Shown: positions 45,624 to 54,192 of the stretch, piece after piece | Layout of the letters: each line of letters begins with the position of its first letter | How positions within the stretch are numbered: position 1 is the first letter of the stretch | Assembly: GCF_003985155.1 (NCBI RefSeq) | Contig: NZ_ML133689.1 | Location: 124,001-188,000 of the forward strand | DNA from: Rhizobium vallis | GTDB taxonomy: Bacteria; Pseudomonadota; Alphaproteobacteria; Rhizobiales; Rhizobiaceae | Reading direction: 5' to 3' | Length of the DNA: 64,000 bases | The notes under the pieces: model-generated | Told to the model about the DNA's origin: nothing | Database searches by the model: none | The model's input: the letters and a program-made list of their open reading frames with translations, nothing else | Position numbers and translations under genes: made by a program

Positions 45624-46021
45624 GGGTTTCTCCCAGATGATGGGTGACAGCCGGAGGTTAGGGAAGATCGGTGCGATGATCAATCCGCCCTGGAGGCGGA
45701 GGCGTTGCCGCGTGTGATGCCCCCGGCTGCCTGCCGGACATCTCCGCACAAGCGCAAAGCCCGGATACATACCTCACAGATTTCGGGGACATACCTGACA
45801 GATGTTCGGAGACATGCTTGACACTTCCGGAGTGGTTTCTCGGGAGGTCGGTATGGTTTTGCGGTTGAGCGATCGTGGATGAGTGTTTTGAATTCTGCCG
45901 GCTGGCCGGGCTTGAGGGGACGAACTTTCACTGCGCTTTGGCATGAGTCGGCTGACCGGCTATGTCTGGCCGTAGCACCTGAGGGCGGGTGAACCGGTGG
46001 AGGACCACTCCCAGGGCTCAA
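45624..46021. other. Gene-poor region, possible insertion-sequence relic
   Basis: This stretch between the VOC gene and ndvA's terminator has no convincing gene. It contains three tandem imperfect repeats (listed separately) and a long minus-strand frame without ribosome site or recognisable domain. The repeats resemble ends of IS elements seen in rhizobia, suggesting the remains of an element whose transposase is gone. Confidence 0.45.
45767..45832. repeat. Three tandem ~22-bp repeats (IS-end-like)
   Basis: ACATACCTCACAGATTTCGG (45767-), ACATACCTGACAGATGTTCG (45789-) and ACATGCTTGACACTTCCGGA (45812-) follow head to tail, 21-23 bases each. Multiple short terminal repeats of this kind occur at ends of IS21-type and similar elements. 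No transposase is nearby. Confidence 0.6.
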
Positions 46022-46059
46022 AGCAAACAAAAAGGCCGGAAGGAGTTACCTTCCGGCCT
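46022..46059 (-). terminator. Rho-independent terminator after ndvA
   Basis: On the minus strand AGGCCGGAAGG (46049-46059 side) pairs with CCTTCCGGCCT around a five-base loop and is followed by TTTTTGTTTGCTT. It lies 22 bases after the ndvA stop codon. Confidence 0.88.
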
Positions 46060-46080
46060 CTATCTTGAAACCTGAACCGA

Positions 46081-47844
46081 TCAGGCGGCTTCGGTCGTGT
46101 GAGCCTTGCGGACCTCTTCGTCGGTCAGGATGCCGCTGGCGCGCAGCAGCGCGGCGAAGCGGCCGTTGCTGTGGCTGAGCTCATCGAAGCTGCCCTGTTC
46201 GACGACGCGGCCGTCATCGAGGAAGAGCACCATATCGGCTTCGCGGACCGTCGACAGGCGGTGGGCGATGATGAAGGTGGTGCGGTTCTGACGCAGATTG
46301 TCGATCGCGGCCTTGACGCGGGCTTCGGTCTCGACGTCGAGCGCCGAGGTCGCCTCGTCGAGCACCAGGATCGGCGCGTCCTTGAGGATGGCGCGGGCAA
46401 TCGCGATGCGCTGGCGCTCGCCGCCGGAGAGCTTGTTGCCGCGTTCACCGACATGCGTGTCGTAACGATCCTCACGGGTCTCGATGAAGTCGGCGGCGGC
46501 GGCGGCTTCGGCCGCACGGCGCATTTCCTCTTCGCTGGCGCCTTCGCGGCCGAGGCGGATGTTGTCGCTGATCGAACGGTTCAGCAAGCCTGCATCCTGG
46601 AAGACGGTGGCGATGTGGCGACGCAGCGACTTGCGGGTCACCTTGGTGATATCGGTGCCGTCGACGAGGATCTGGCCGCCCTGGGCGTCGTAAACACGCT
46701 GCAGCAGGTTGACGAGCGTCGTCTTGCCGGCGCCGGTCGGGCCGACGATCGCGACCGTCTGGCCTGCCTTCACCGAGAAGGAGACATTGTGCAGGCCCTG
46801 CGAGCTGTTGCCGAAGCCGAAGGAGACGTCGCGGAATTCGATCGCACCCTTGACGTCCTTGATCTCGCCGTTGCCGGCCGGCTCTTCGCGGTCACGCACC
46901 GAGTCTTCGAGGGCGTAGAATTCCTCGAGCTTGGAACGGGCCTCGAAAATCTGCGTGGCGAACTGGCGCATCAGGTCGAGGCGGCCGATCAGCAGGTTGG
47001 CGAAGCCGATGAAGGCGATGACGTCGCCGACGCGCAACTGGCCGGACTGAACGAGCATGGTGCCGATGATCAGGACCACCATCATCGCGATGGTCGAAGC
47101 CATGCGGTTCAGCGCGCTGGCGATCGCCCACCAGTCGAGCACCGGATACTGGGCTTCGAGCAGACGGTCGGCGAAGGACTTCAACGCCCGGGTTTCAGCC
47201 TCGATGCGGTTGTAGCTGTGCAGCACCGAAACGTTGCTGATCGAGTCGCTGACATGCGAGAAGACGGTGTGATAGTGGTTCTCGACCGAAGCCTGGCCGT
47301 CTTTGGTGCGGCTCATGACGACGCGGCCGATCAGCCAGTAGGCGATGCCGAGCACCATGAGGACTGCGGAAAGGCGCAGGTCCATCGACATTGCAGTCGG
47401 GATCAGCAGCGCAAGCGCGATCACCGTCGACAGGTGGTTGCGCATGAATTCCAGCCAGAGGCCGAACAGCGTTTCGCAGGCGCGCAGCAATGTGTGCAGC
47501 GCGTTGGAGGTGCCGCGCTGATGGTGCCAGCCAAGCGGCATCGAAATGATGCGGCCGAAGGCTTCCGTCAACAGCGTCGCCCGCCGGCCATGGGCCAGCC
47601 TGTCGGCCTCGCGGGCCACCAGGACGAAGGCAATGGTGTTGAAGACGGCGAAAGTCGCCCACATGAAGAGGATAGGCTTGACCTCACCCTTGCCCGAAAT
47701 CGCATCGATGATGCGCCCGAACAGGATCGGCTCCGCGATGGTAATCGTCGCCAGAACGATGTTTGCGACCACGACCAGGGATACGCGCAGCTTGTAGGCG
47801 CCAAGATAGCGCAGAGCTCTTGCATAGACCTTGAATAGCGTCAC
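46081..47844 (-). CDS. ndvA: Cyclic beta-1,2-glucan ABC exporter NdvA (ChvA)
   Basis: NdvA is a half-size ABC exporter that moves cyclic beta-1,2-glucan made by NdvB into the periplasm. The membrane domain (about residues 1-310, six spans) begins VTLFKVYARALRYLGAYKLR. The ATPase domain follows with Walker A GPTGAGKTTLVNLL (about residue 370), signature LSGGERQRIAIARAI and Walker B ILVLDEATSALD with switch IAHRLSTV. The GTG at 47844 has AAGAGG eight bases upstream and gives 587 residues, the known family length; an ATG 18 bases upstream is less likely. It converges on opgC and the VOC gene, and is divergent from a LuxR-type regulator. Confidence 0.97.
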   Translation of the reverse strand: MTLFKVYARALRYLGAYKLRVSLVVVANIVLATITIAEPILFGRIIDAISGKGEVKPILFMWATFAVFNTIAFVLVAREADRLAHGRRATLLTEAFGRIISMPLGWHHQRGTSNALHTLLRACETLFGLWLEFMRNHLSTVIALALLIPTAMSMDLRLSAVLMVLGIAYWLIGRVVMSRTKDGQASVENHYHTVFSHVSDSISNVSVLHSYNRIEAETRALKSFADRLLEAQYPVLDWWAIASALNRMASTIAMMVVLIIGTMLVQSGQLRVGDVIAFIGFANLLIGRLDLMRQFATQIFEARSKLEEFYALEDSVRDREEPAGNGEIKDVKGAIEFRDVSFGFGNSSQGLHNVSFSVKAGQTVAIVGPTGAGKTTLVNLLQRVYDAQGGQILVDGTDITKVTRKSLRRHIATVFQDAGLLNRSISDNIRLGREGASEEEMRRAAEAAAAADFIETREDRYDTHVGERGNKLSGGERQRIAIARAILKDAPILVLDEATSALDVETEARVKAAIDNLRQNRTTFIIAHRLSTVREADMVLFLDDGRVVEQGSFDELSHSNGRFAALLRASGILTDEEVRKAHTTEAA

Positions 47845-48169
47845 GTGGAACCTCTTGTGCATCTGCGAAAAACGGGATGATGCGATGCTACTAAAGGCTA
47901 CCTGAACCGGCGATTAACGGAGCATTCAGGGTTCAAACGAGCAGGATGATTAACGCGAACGTACTATCAGAGGGTGCGACGAGATGACTATGGCGTGGAA
48001 ATTGCCGCTTAGGTATATGTCGCGGCAATTTGCGCTTGCATTTTAATCAATGTTTAGCACAGCATTAAATTAGAGACTGCATTTTATTGTAGAAGACCGT
48101 TTCGCGACCAATCTGAAAAGCCGCCGACGGCCTCGATGCGGACATCGGGTCCGGGCAAGGGCAATTTTT
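47845..48169. other. Divergent control region of ndvA and a luxR-type gene
   Basis: This is one of the more AT-rich spacers in the window, with several TTTAA-type tracts at about 48040-48095. It must hold promoters for both flanking genes. I found no near-consensus sigma-70 pair and no clear lux-box dyad of about 18-20 bases. No protein gene is visible. Confidence 0.5.
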
Positions 48170-48910
48170 GTGAATATTAATTCCTTAATTCAATTACTTG
48201 TAATTCTCGAGGAATGCTCGAAGCCCGAGGCCCTCGTCGGCGAGCTGGAGCAGGTCATTCGGGCATGCGGCTTCGAATATTACAGCCTGTCGCGCCATTC
48301 GCAGCAGAATCCGGAACCCTGGGCCGGTATGCTTGCCGGCCGCTGGCCGGAACAATGGCAGCAGATATATGCCGCTAAAAAATATCTCCTGGTCGATCCG
48401 ATCGTCCGTTATCTCGGCCATGCGCAGCGGCCGTTCCGCTGGCGGGAGAGCATGGCGGCCTTCCGCAAGGATGGGCACGAGCGGCGCATGGAGCAGATGA
48501 TGGTCGATGCCTTCGGCCACGGGCTGGAGGACGGCTACATCTTTCCGGTCCATGGACGCAGCGGTATTCTCGGTGGCCTCAGCATCAGCGGCAAGCCAGT
48601 CGAGCTGTCGCCGGTGGCGATCTCCCTGTTCGAGGCGGTGGCGCGCAAGGCCTTTTGGCGGTTGCTCGATTTGAAGGGCGAGGCACAGGCGCTGGAAACC
48701 GTGCTGCCGGCTGAAACGCCGCTGACGCGGCGCGAGATGGAAATCCTGCGTTATCTCGCAGAAGGCATGACCTCGATGGAGATCAGCAAGATGCTGAAGA
48801 TCTCAAACCACACCGTCGACTGGTATATGAACGGCCTGCAGGATAAACTGAAGGCTAAAAACCGGCAGCAGGCGGTGGCTCTCGCCTTCCGCCATGGCCT
48901 GATAAGCTAG
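48170..48910 (+). CDS. LuxR-family regulator with autoinducer-binding domain (LuxR solo)
   Basis: The 246-residue protein has an N-terminal autoinducer-binding domain (about residues 15-165) and a C-terminal GerE-type helix-turn-helix (LTRREMEILRYLAEGMTSMEISKMLKISNHTVDWYMNGLQDKL, about residues 185-228). Residues that contact acyl-homoserine lactones in TraR/LuxR have counterparts: Trp and Tyr in PEQWQQIYAAKKY, Asp in LLVDPIV and Trp in PFRWRE. It may therefore sense such a signal. No luxI-type synthase is in the window. It is divergent from ndvA and upstream of pyc, either of which could be a target. The start is a GTG with a weak GGGCAA upstream. Confidence 0.88.
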   Translation: MNINSLIQLLVILEECSKPEALVGELEQVIRACGFEYYSLSRHSQQNPEPWAGMLAGRWPEQWQQIYAAKKYLLVDPIVRYLGHAQRPFRWRESMAAFRKDGHERRMEQMMVDAFGHGLEDGYIFPVHGRSGILGGLSISGKPVELSPVAISLFEAVARKAFWRLLDLKGEAQALETVLPAETPLTRREMEILRYLAEGMTSMEISKMLKISNHTVDWYMNGLQDKLKAKNRQQAVALAFRHGLIS

Positions 48911-49003
48911 GTTTCTTTCATCCTTGTCGCCAAAGCCGCCGGAGACCGCTGGCCGGCATGCATTGGCATGGCGAGAAAGTGCATTTCGCAGTCGCAAGAG
49001 AAA

Positions 49004-49032
49004 TTGAACTTCTCGTGACAAGAAGTTAAGAA
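49004..49032 (+). promoter_or_regulatory. Candidate pyc promoter with internal inverted repeat
   Basis: TTGAAC (49004-49009) and TAAGAA (49027-49032) are 17 bases apart and lie about 50 bases before pyc. The spacer holds AACTTCT (49007-49013) and AGAAGTT (49021-49027), a perfect 7-bp inverted repeat with a 7-base gap, positioned like an operator. Confidence 0.5.
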
Positions 49033-49083
49033 TTTTCTTCGCGGGTGCAGCATGCCCGTGTCTGAACGACGGAGGAGACCGTT

Positions 49084-52000
49084 TTGCCCATATCCAAGAT
49101 ACTCGTTGCCAATCGCTCCGAAATAGCCATCCGCGTGTTCCGCGCGGCCAACGAGCTTGGAATAAAAACGGTGGCAATCTGGGCGGAGGAAGACAAACTG
49201 GCGCTGCACCGCTTCAAGGCGGACGAGAGCTATCAGGTCGGCCGCGGCCCGCATCTTTCGCGCGATCTCGGGCCGATCGAAAGCTATCTGTCGATCGACG
49301 AGGTCATCCGCGTCGCCAAGCTCTCCGGCGCCGATGCCATCCATCCGGGCTACGGCCTGCTGTCGGAAAGCCCTGAATTCGTCGACGCCTGCAATGAGGC
49401 CGGCATCATCTTCATCGGTCCGAAGGGCGATACGATGCGCCAGCTCGGCAACAAGGTTGCGGCGCGCAACCTGGCGATTTCGGTCGGCGTGCCTGTCGTG
49501 CCGGCAACGGAGCCGCTGCCTGACGATATGGCCGAAGTGGCGAAAATGGCGGAAGAGATCGGTTATCCCGTCATGCTCAAGGCCTCCTGGGGCGGTGGCG
49601 GGCGCGGCATGCGCGCGATCCGCGATCCGAAGGATCTCGCCCGCGAGGTGACCGAGGCCAAGCGCGAGGCGATGGCCGCCTTCGGCAAGGACGAGGTCTA
49701 TCTCGAAAAGCTCGTCGAGCGCGCACGCCATGTCGAAAGCCAGATCCTCGGCGACACCCACGGCAATGTCGTGCATCTCTTTGAGCGCGACTGCTCCATC
49801 CAGCGCCGCAACCAGAAGGTCGTCGAGCGCGCGCCGGCACCTTATCTCTCGGAAGCGCAGCGCCAGGAGCTTGCCGCCTATTCGCTGAAGATCGCGGCGG
49901 CGACCAATTATATCGGCGCCGGCACCGTCGAATATCTGATGGATGCCGATACCGGCAAATTCTACTTCATCGAGGTCAATCCGCGCATCCAGGTCGAGCA
50001 TACCGTGACCGAAGTCGTCACCGGCATCGACATCGTCAAGGCGCAGATCCACATTCTCGACGGTTTTGCGATCGGCACGCCGGAATCGGGCGTTCCCGCT
50101 CAAGCCGACATTCGTCTCAACGGCCATGCGTTACAATGCCGCATCACCACCGAAGATCCCGAGCACAACTTCATCCCGGACTACGGCCGCATCACCGCCT
50201 ATCGCTCGGCATCCGGCTTCGGCATCCGTCTTGACGGCGGCACCTCCTATTCCGGCGCCATCATCACCCGCTACTACGATCCGCTGCTCGTCAAGGTGAC
50301 GGCCTGGGCGCCGAACCCGTCCGAAGCGATTTCCCGCATGGACCGGGCGCTGCGCGAATTCCGTATTCGCGGTGTCGCCACCAACCTGACCTTCCTCGAA
50401 GCGATTATCGGTCACGCGAAGTTCCGGGACAACAGCTATACGACCCGCTTCATCGACACGACGCCGGAGCTCTTCCAGCAGGTCAAGCGCCAGGACCGCG
50501 CGACGAAGCTGCTCACCTATCTCGCCGACGTCACCGTCAACGGCCATCCCGAAGCCAAGGACAGGCCGCGGCCGCTTGAAAACGCTGCCCAGCCGATTGT
50601 TCCCTATTCCAACGGCAATAGTGTGAAGGACGGTACGAAGCAGCTTCTCGATACGCTCGGCCCGAAGAAATTCGGTGAATGGATGCGCAACGAGAAGCGT
50701 GTGCTGCTGACCGATACGACGATGCGCGACGGCCACCAGTCGCTGCTTGCCACCCGCATGCGCACCTACGACATCGCCCGCATCGCCGGCACTTACGCGC
50801 ATGCGCTGCCGAACCTGCTGTCGCTCGAATGCTGGGGAGGTGCGACCTTCGACGTCTCCATGCGCTTCCTGACCGAAGATCCGTGGGAGCGGCTGGCGCT
50901 GATCCGCGAGGGCGCCCCGAACCTTCTGCTGCAGATGCTGCTGCGTGGCGCCAATGGCGTCGGCTACACCAATTATCCCGACAATGTCGTCAAATACTTC
51001 GTCCGCCAGGCGGCGAGGGGCGGCATCGATCTCTTCCGTGTCTTCGACTGCCTGAACTGGGTCGAGAACATGCGGGTGTCGATGGACGCGATTGCCGAGG
51101 AGAACAAGCTCTGCGAGGCGGCGATCTGCTATACCGGCGATATCCTGAACTCGGCTCGCCCGAAATACGATCTGAAATACTATACCGACCTCGCCGTCGA
51201 ACTCGAAAAGGCCGGCGCGCATATCATCGCGCTGAAAGACATGGCCGGTCTCTTGAAGCCTGCGGCGGCGAAGGTTCTGTTCAAGGCGCTGCGCGAGGCG
51301 ACCGGCCTGCCGATCCATTTCCACACGCATGATACATCGGGCATTGCGGCGGCAACCATTCTTGCCGCGGTCGAGGCCGGTGTCGATGCCGTCGATGCGG
51401 CGATGGATGCGCTGTCGGGCAATACCTCGCAGCCCTGTCTCGGCTCGATCGTCGAGGCGCTCGCCGGCTCCGAGCGCGATCCGGGTCTCGATCCGGAATG
51501 GATTCGCCGCATCTCCTTCTACTGGGAAGCGGTGCGCAACCAGTATGCCGCCTTCGAAAGCGACCTCAAGGGTCCGGCGTCGGAAGTCTACCTCCATGAA
51601 ATGCCGGGCGGCCAGTTCACCAATCTCAAGGAGCAGGCCCGTTCGCTCGGTCTGGAGACCCGCTGGCACCGGGTGGCGCAGGCCTATGCCGACGCCAACC
51701 AGATGTTCGGCGATATCGTCAAGGTGACGCCGTCCTCCAAGGTCGTCGGCGACATGGCGCTGATGATGGTCAGCCAGGATCTGACGGTTGCTGACGTCGT
51801 CAGCCCGGATAGGGAGGTCTCCTTCCCGGAATCGGTGGTTTCGATGCTGAAGGGCGATCTCGGCCAACCGCCGTCGGGATGGCCGGAGGCGCTGCAGAAG
51901 AAGGCGCTGAAGGGTGACAAGCCCTATACGGTGCGTCCCGGCTCGCTTCTCAAGGAGGCTGACCTCGATGCCGAGCGCAAAGCTATCGAGACCAAGCTGG

Positions 52001-52548
52001 AGCGCGAGGTCAGCGACTTCGAATTCGCCTCCTACCTGATGTATCCGAAGGTCTTCACCGACTTTGCGCTCGCCTCTGATACATACGGCCCAGTCTCGGT
52101 GCTGCCGACGCCCGCTTATTTCTACGGCCTGAAGGACGGCGAGGAACTGTTTGCCGATATCGAAAAGGGCAAGACGCTCGTCATCGTCAACCAGGCGATG
52201 AGCGCGACCGACAGCCAGGGCATGGTGACCATCTTCTTCGAGCTCAACGGGCAGCCGCGCCGCATCAAGGTGCCGGACCGGGCCCATGGGGCGACGGGTG
52301 CTGCCGTTCGCCGCAAGGCCGAGGTCGGCAATGCCGCCCATGTCGGCGCGCCGATGCCTGGCGTCATCAGCCGCGTCTTCGTCTCGTCCGGCCAGGCCGT
52401 CAATGCCGGCGACGTGCTGGTCTCCATCGAGGCCATGAAGATGGAAACCGCGATCCATGCCGAAAAGGATGGCACGATCTCCGAGGTGTTGGTGCGCGCC
52501 GGCGATCAGATCGACGCCAAGGACCTGCTCGTCGTTTACGGCGGGTGA
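49084..52548 (+). CDS. pyc: Pyruvate carboxylase
   Basis: This anaplerotic enzyme carboxylates pyruvate to oxaloacetate with ATP, bicarbonate and biotin. At 1154 residues it is the same length as the R. etli enzyme of known structure. The biotin carboxylase domain (about 1-460) starts ISKILVANRSEIAIRVFRAA and has the ATP loop SWGGGGRGMRAI. The carboxyltransferase domain (about 530-835) has LLTDTTMRDGHQSLLATRMRT and IHFHTHDTSG metal-site residues. An allosteric linker follows, and the C-terminal biotinyl domain carries SIEAMKMETAIHAE with the biotinylated Lys at about 1119. The start is a TTG at 49084 preceded by GGAGGAG. It stands as a single gene. Confidence 0.98.
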   Translation: MPISKILVANRSEIAIRVFRAANELGIKTVAIWAEEDKLALHRFKADESYQVGRGPHLSRDLGPIESYLSIDEVIRVAKLSGADAIHPGYGLLSESPEFVDACNEAGIIFIGPKGDTMRQLGNKVAARNLAISVGVPVVPATEPLPDDMAEVAKMAEEIGYPVMLKASWGGGGRGMRAIRDPKDLAREVTEAKREAMAAFGKDEVYLEKLVERARHVESQILGDTHGNVVHLFERDCSIQRRNQKVVERAPAPYLSEAQRQELAAYSLKIAAATNYIGAGTVEYLMDADTGKFYFIEVNPRIQVEHTVTEVVTGIDIVKAQIHILDGFAIGTPESGVPAQADIRLNGHALQCRITTEDPEHNFIPDYGRITAYRSASGFGIRLDGGTSYSGAIITRYYDPLLVKVTAWAPNPSEAISRMDRALREFRIRGVATNLTFLEAIIGHAKFRDNSYTTRFIDTTPELFQQVKRQDRATKLLTYLADVTVNGHPEAKDRPRPLENAAQPIVPYSNGNSVKDGTKQLLDTLGPKKFGEWMRNEKRVLLTDTTMRDGHQSLLATRMRTYDIARIAGTYAHALPNLLSLECWGGATFDVSMRFLTEDPWERLALIREGAPNLLLQMLLRGANGVGYTNYPDNVVKYFVRQAARGGIDLFRVFDCLNWVENMRVSMDAIAEENKLCEAAICYTGDILNSARPKYDLKYYTDLAVELEKAGAHIIALKDMAGLLKPAAAKVLFKALREATGLPIHFHTHDTSGIAAATILAAVEAGVDAVDAAMDALSGNTSQPCLGSIVEALAGSERDPGLDPEWIRRISFYWEAVRNQYAAFESDLKGPASEVYLHEMPGGQFTNLKEQARSLGLETRWHRVAQAYADANQMFGDIVKVTPSSKVVGDMALMMVSQDLTVADVVSPDREVSFPESVVSMLKGDLGQPPSGWPEALQKKALKGDKPYTVRPGSLLKEADLDAERKAIETKLEREVSDFEFASYLMYPKVFTDFALASDTYGPVSVLPTPAYFYGLKDGEELFADIEKGKTLVIVNQAMSATDSQGMVTIFFELNGQPRRIKVPDRAHGATGAAVRRKAEVGNAAHVGAPMPGVISRVFVSSGQAVNAGDVLVSIEAMKMETAIHAEKDGTISEVLVRAGDQIDAKDLLVVYGG

Positions 52549-52556
52549 GCAATTCG

Positions 52557-52589
52557 GCTGCCGGGGCGATCAAAGGTCGCTCCGGCAGC
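52557..52589 (+). terminator. Terminator-like hairpin after pyc
   Basis: GCTGCCGG and CCGGCAGC form the outer stem, with an inner GCGA/TCGC pair, a long near-perfect stem eight bases after the pyc stop. The following ATTCCC is not T-rich, so termination may be Rho-assisted. Confidence 0.55.
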
Positions 52590-52785
52590 ATTCCCTCCCA
52601 TCACTCGATTGTGCGCGGCTGGTCAATCAGAACGCGTGATTTTTAGACGTTTCCCCGCGTCTCCGACTTGCCTTGCATGGCGCTTGTTTCCTAGAAACAA
52701 TTCGGCCTATAGCCTGAAAGCGCTATGCGCCATTTCAAGGAGCGTTGCGCTCCAGGGAACCCGCCATTCAACAGGAAAGAACCCC

Positions 52786-53358
52786 ATGAGCCAGCTGAAA
52801 ATCGCCGTCATCGTCGGAAGCACGCGTATCGGCCGCTTTGCCGATCACCCCGCTCAATGGATTGCCGAAACTGCCGGAGCGCGCTCCGAGCTTGCTGTCG
52901 AGGTGCTGGATCTTCGTGATTATCCGCTGCCGTTCTTCGGCGAGGCCCGTGCAACCGAGGCGGAAAACGAGACCGCTGAGCGCTGGAAGAAAAAGCTGCG
53001 TGAATTCGACGGCTATATCTTCACCGCGGCGGAATATAATCACGCGCCGACCGCCGTTCTGAAGAATGCCATCGATCTCGGTGAATTCATCCACAAACCG
53101 GTTGCCTTCGTCGGTTACGGCGGCGTCGGCGGCGCGCGTGCCGTCGAGCACCTGAGGCTGATCTTCGTGGAAATGGGTGCCGCCTCGGTGAAAACGGGCG
53201 TGCACATCGCCTTCAGCGAATATCTGAGCGTGCTGAAGGAAGGCAAGAGCCTCGGCGATTACCCGCATCTCAACGAGGCGGCCAAGAACCAGCTCGACCA
53301 ACTCATCTGGTGGGGCAATGCGCTGAAGGCTGCGCGCTCGGTCATTACCGCGGCCTGA
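52786..53358 (+). CDS. NAD(P)H-dependent FMN reductase family protein
   Basis: The 190-residue flavodoxin-like protein has the FMN-phosphate loop IVGSTRIGRFAD near the N terminus and the FTAAEYNHAPTAVLKNAIDLG motif (about residues 80-101) that characterises NADPH-dependent FMN and azo or chromate reductases. KPVAFVGYGGVGGARAVEHLR is the third conserved part. It reduces free or bound flavin with NAD(P)H; the partner is unknown. The ATG at 52786 follows AGGAAAGAACCCC. A longer open frame upstream has no ribosome site. Confidence 0.9.
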   Translation: MSQLKIAVIVGSTRIGRFADHPAQWIAETAGARSELAVEVLDLRDYPLPFFGEARATEAENETAERWKKKLREFDGYIFTAAEYNHAPTAVLKNAIDLGEFIHKPVAFVGYGGVGGARAVEHLRLIFVEMGAASVKTGVHIAFSEYLSVLKEGKSLGDYPHLNEAAKNQLDQLIWWGNALKAARSVITAA

Positions 53359-53395
53359 GGCAGCTCGCGCCGAAGCGTCCAGAAAAACACCCAAG

Positions 53396-53429
53396 GCGTC
53401 TCACGTGAATCATGATTCACGTGAGACGC
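53396..53429. terminator. 34-bp perfect palindrome between convergent genes
   Basis: GCGTCTCACGTGAATCA is followed directly by its exact complement TGATTCACGTGAGACGC. It lies one base from the stop codon of the leftward ABC ATPase and 38 bases after the FMN reductase. It could be a bidirectional terminator, although neither side has a good T run, or a protein-binding site. Confidence 0.5.
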
Positions 53430-53430
53430 T

Positions 53431-54192
53431 TCAGATATCGTAGGTATGGGCGGCGTTGATCGTCGAGATGAAGCGCTTGGTGCGTTCGCGCTCCGGCGCA
53501 TTGAAGATCGCCCTTGCGCTGCCTGTTTCCACCACGCTTCCGGCTTCCAGAAAGACGACGTCGTTGGCGATCTTGGAGGCGAGCCGGAGATCGTGGGTCG
53601 CCATGACCATCGTCGTGCCCTCGCGGGCAAGCCGGCCCAGCACGTCGACCACCTCGGCAGAAAGCTCCGGATCGAGCGCCGAAGTCGGTTCGTCGCAAAG
53701 CAGGACGCGCGGTGAAGGAGCAAGCGCCCGGGCGATCGCCACACGCTGCTGCTGGCCGCCCGAGAGTGTCGAAGGCCAGGCATCGGTCTTGTGCGACATG
53801 CCAACCTTGGTCAGCAGCTCGCTGGCGCGCTCACGCGCCTTTTCCCTCGGCCACTTCAAGACCGTCACCAGCCCTTCCATGACGTTCTCGATCGCCGTCT
53901 GATGCGGGAAGAGCTGAAAATTCTGGAAGACCATGCCGGTCTGGCGGCGGATCTTCTGGATCGCCTGCCAGCTCGTTCGTTTGTCGGGCGCGAAGGAGAG
54001 CGTCTCCTCCCCGAGGCGAATGGCGCCTGATGTCGGGATCTCGAGCAGGTTGATGCAGCGCAAGAGCGTGCTCTTGCCGCCGCCGGACGGCCCGACCAGC
54101 GCGGTGACGCTGCCCTCGGGAATGCGGATGCTGATGTCCTTCAGGATGACGGCTTCGCCGAAGCGCTTTTCGATGTTGGAAAGCTCGATCAT
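53431..54192 (-). CDS. Polar amino-acid ABC transporter ATP-binding protein
   Basis: This 253-residue ATPase of the GlnQ/HisP type has IEKRFGEAVILKDISIRIPEGSVTALVGPSGGGKSTLLRCINLLE with Walker A at about residue 34, Q-loop MVFQNFQLFPH, signature LSGGQQQRVAIARAL (about 140) and Walker B VLLCDEPTSALD. FQNFQLFPH is typical of polar amino-acid importers. It overlaps the permease gene by four bases (ATGA). Its stop codon touches a 34-bp palindrome. Confidence 0.93.
   Translation of the reverse strand: MIELSNIEKRFGEAVILKDISIRIPEGSVTALVGPSGGGKSTLLRCINLLEIPTSGAIRLGEETLSFAPDKRTSWQAIQKIRRQTGMVFQNFQLFPHQTAIENVMEGLVTVLKWPREKARERASELLTKVGMSHKTDAWPSTLSGGQQQRVAIARALAPSPRVLLCDEPTSALDPELSAEVVDVLGRLAREGTTMVMATHDLRLASKIANDVVFLEAGSVVETGSARAIFNAPERERTKRFISTINAAHTYDI

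Noticed and set aside
45767..45832. CRISPR array
   Set aside because: Three imperfect repeats are contiguous without spacers, and no cas genes are present anywhere in the window.
45680..46030. 116-codon minus-strand frame near ndvA
   Set aside because: No ribosome site, no domain, and it covers IS-like repeats and the ndvA terminator. More likely non-coding relic.
46099..47838. Long plus-strand open frame (579 codons) opposite ndvA
   Set aside because: Mirror of the exporter gene. NdvA has all expected ABC motifs on the other strand.
47845..48169. lux-box upstream of ndvA or the luxR-type gene
   Set aside because: I looked for an 18-20-bp dyad and found no convincing one in this spacer.
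50131..52458. Long minus-strand open frame (775 codons) opposite pyc
   Set aside because: Lies wholly within the pyruvate carboxylase gene, and its composition is that of a reverse-frame shadow. No ribosome site or domain.
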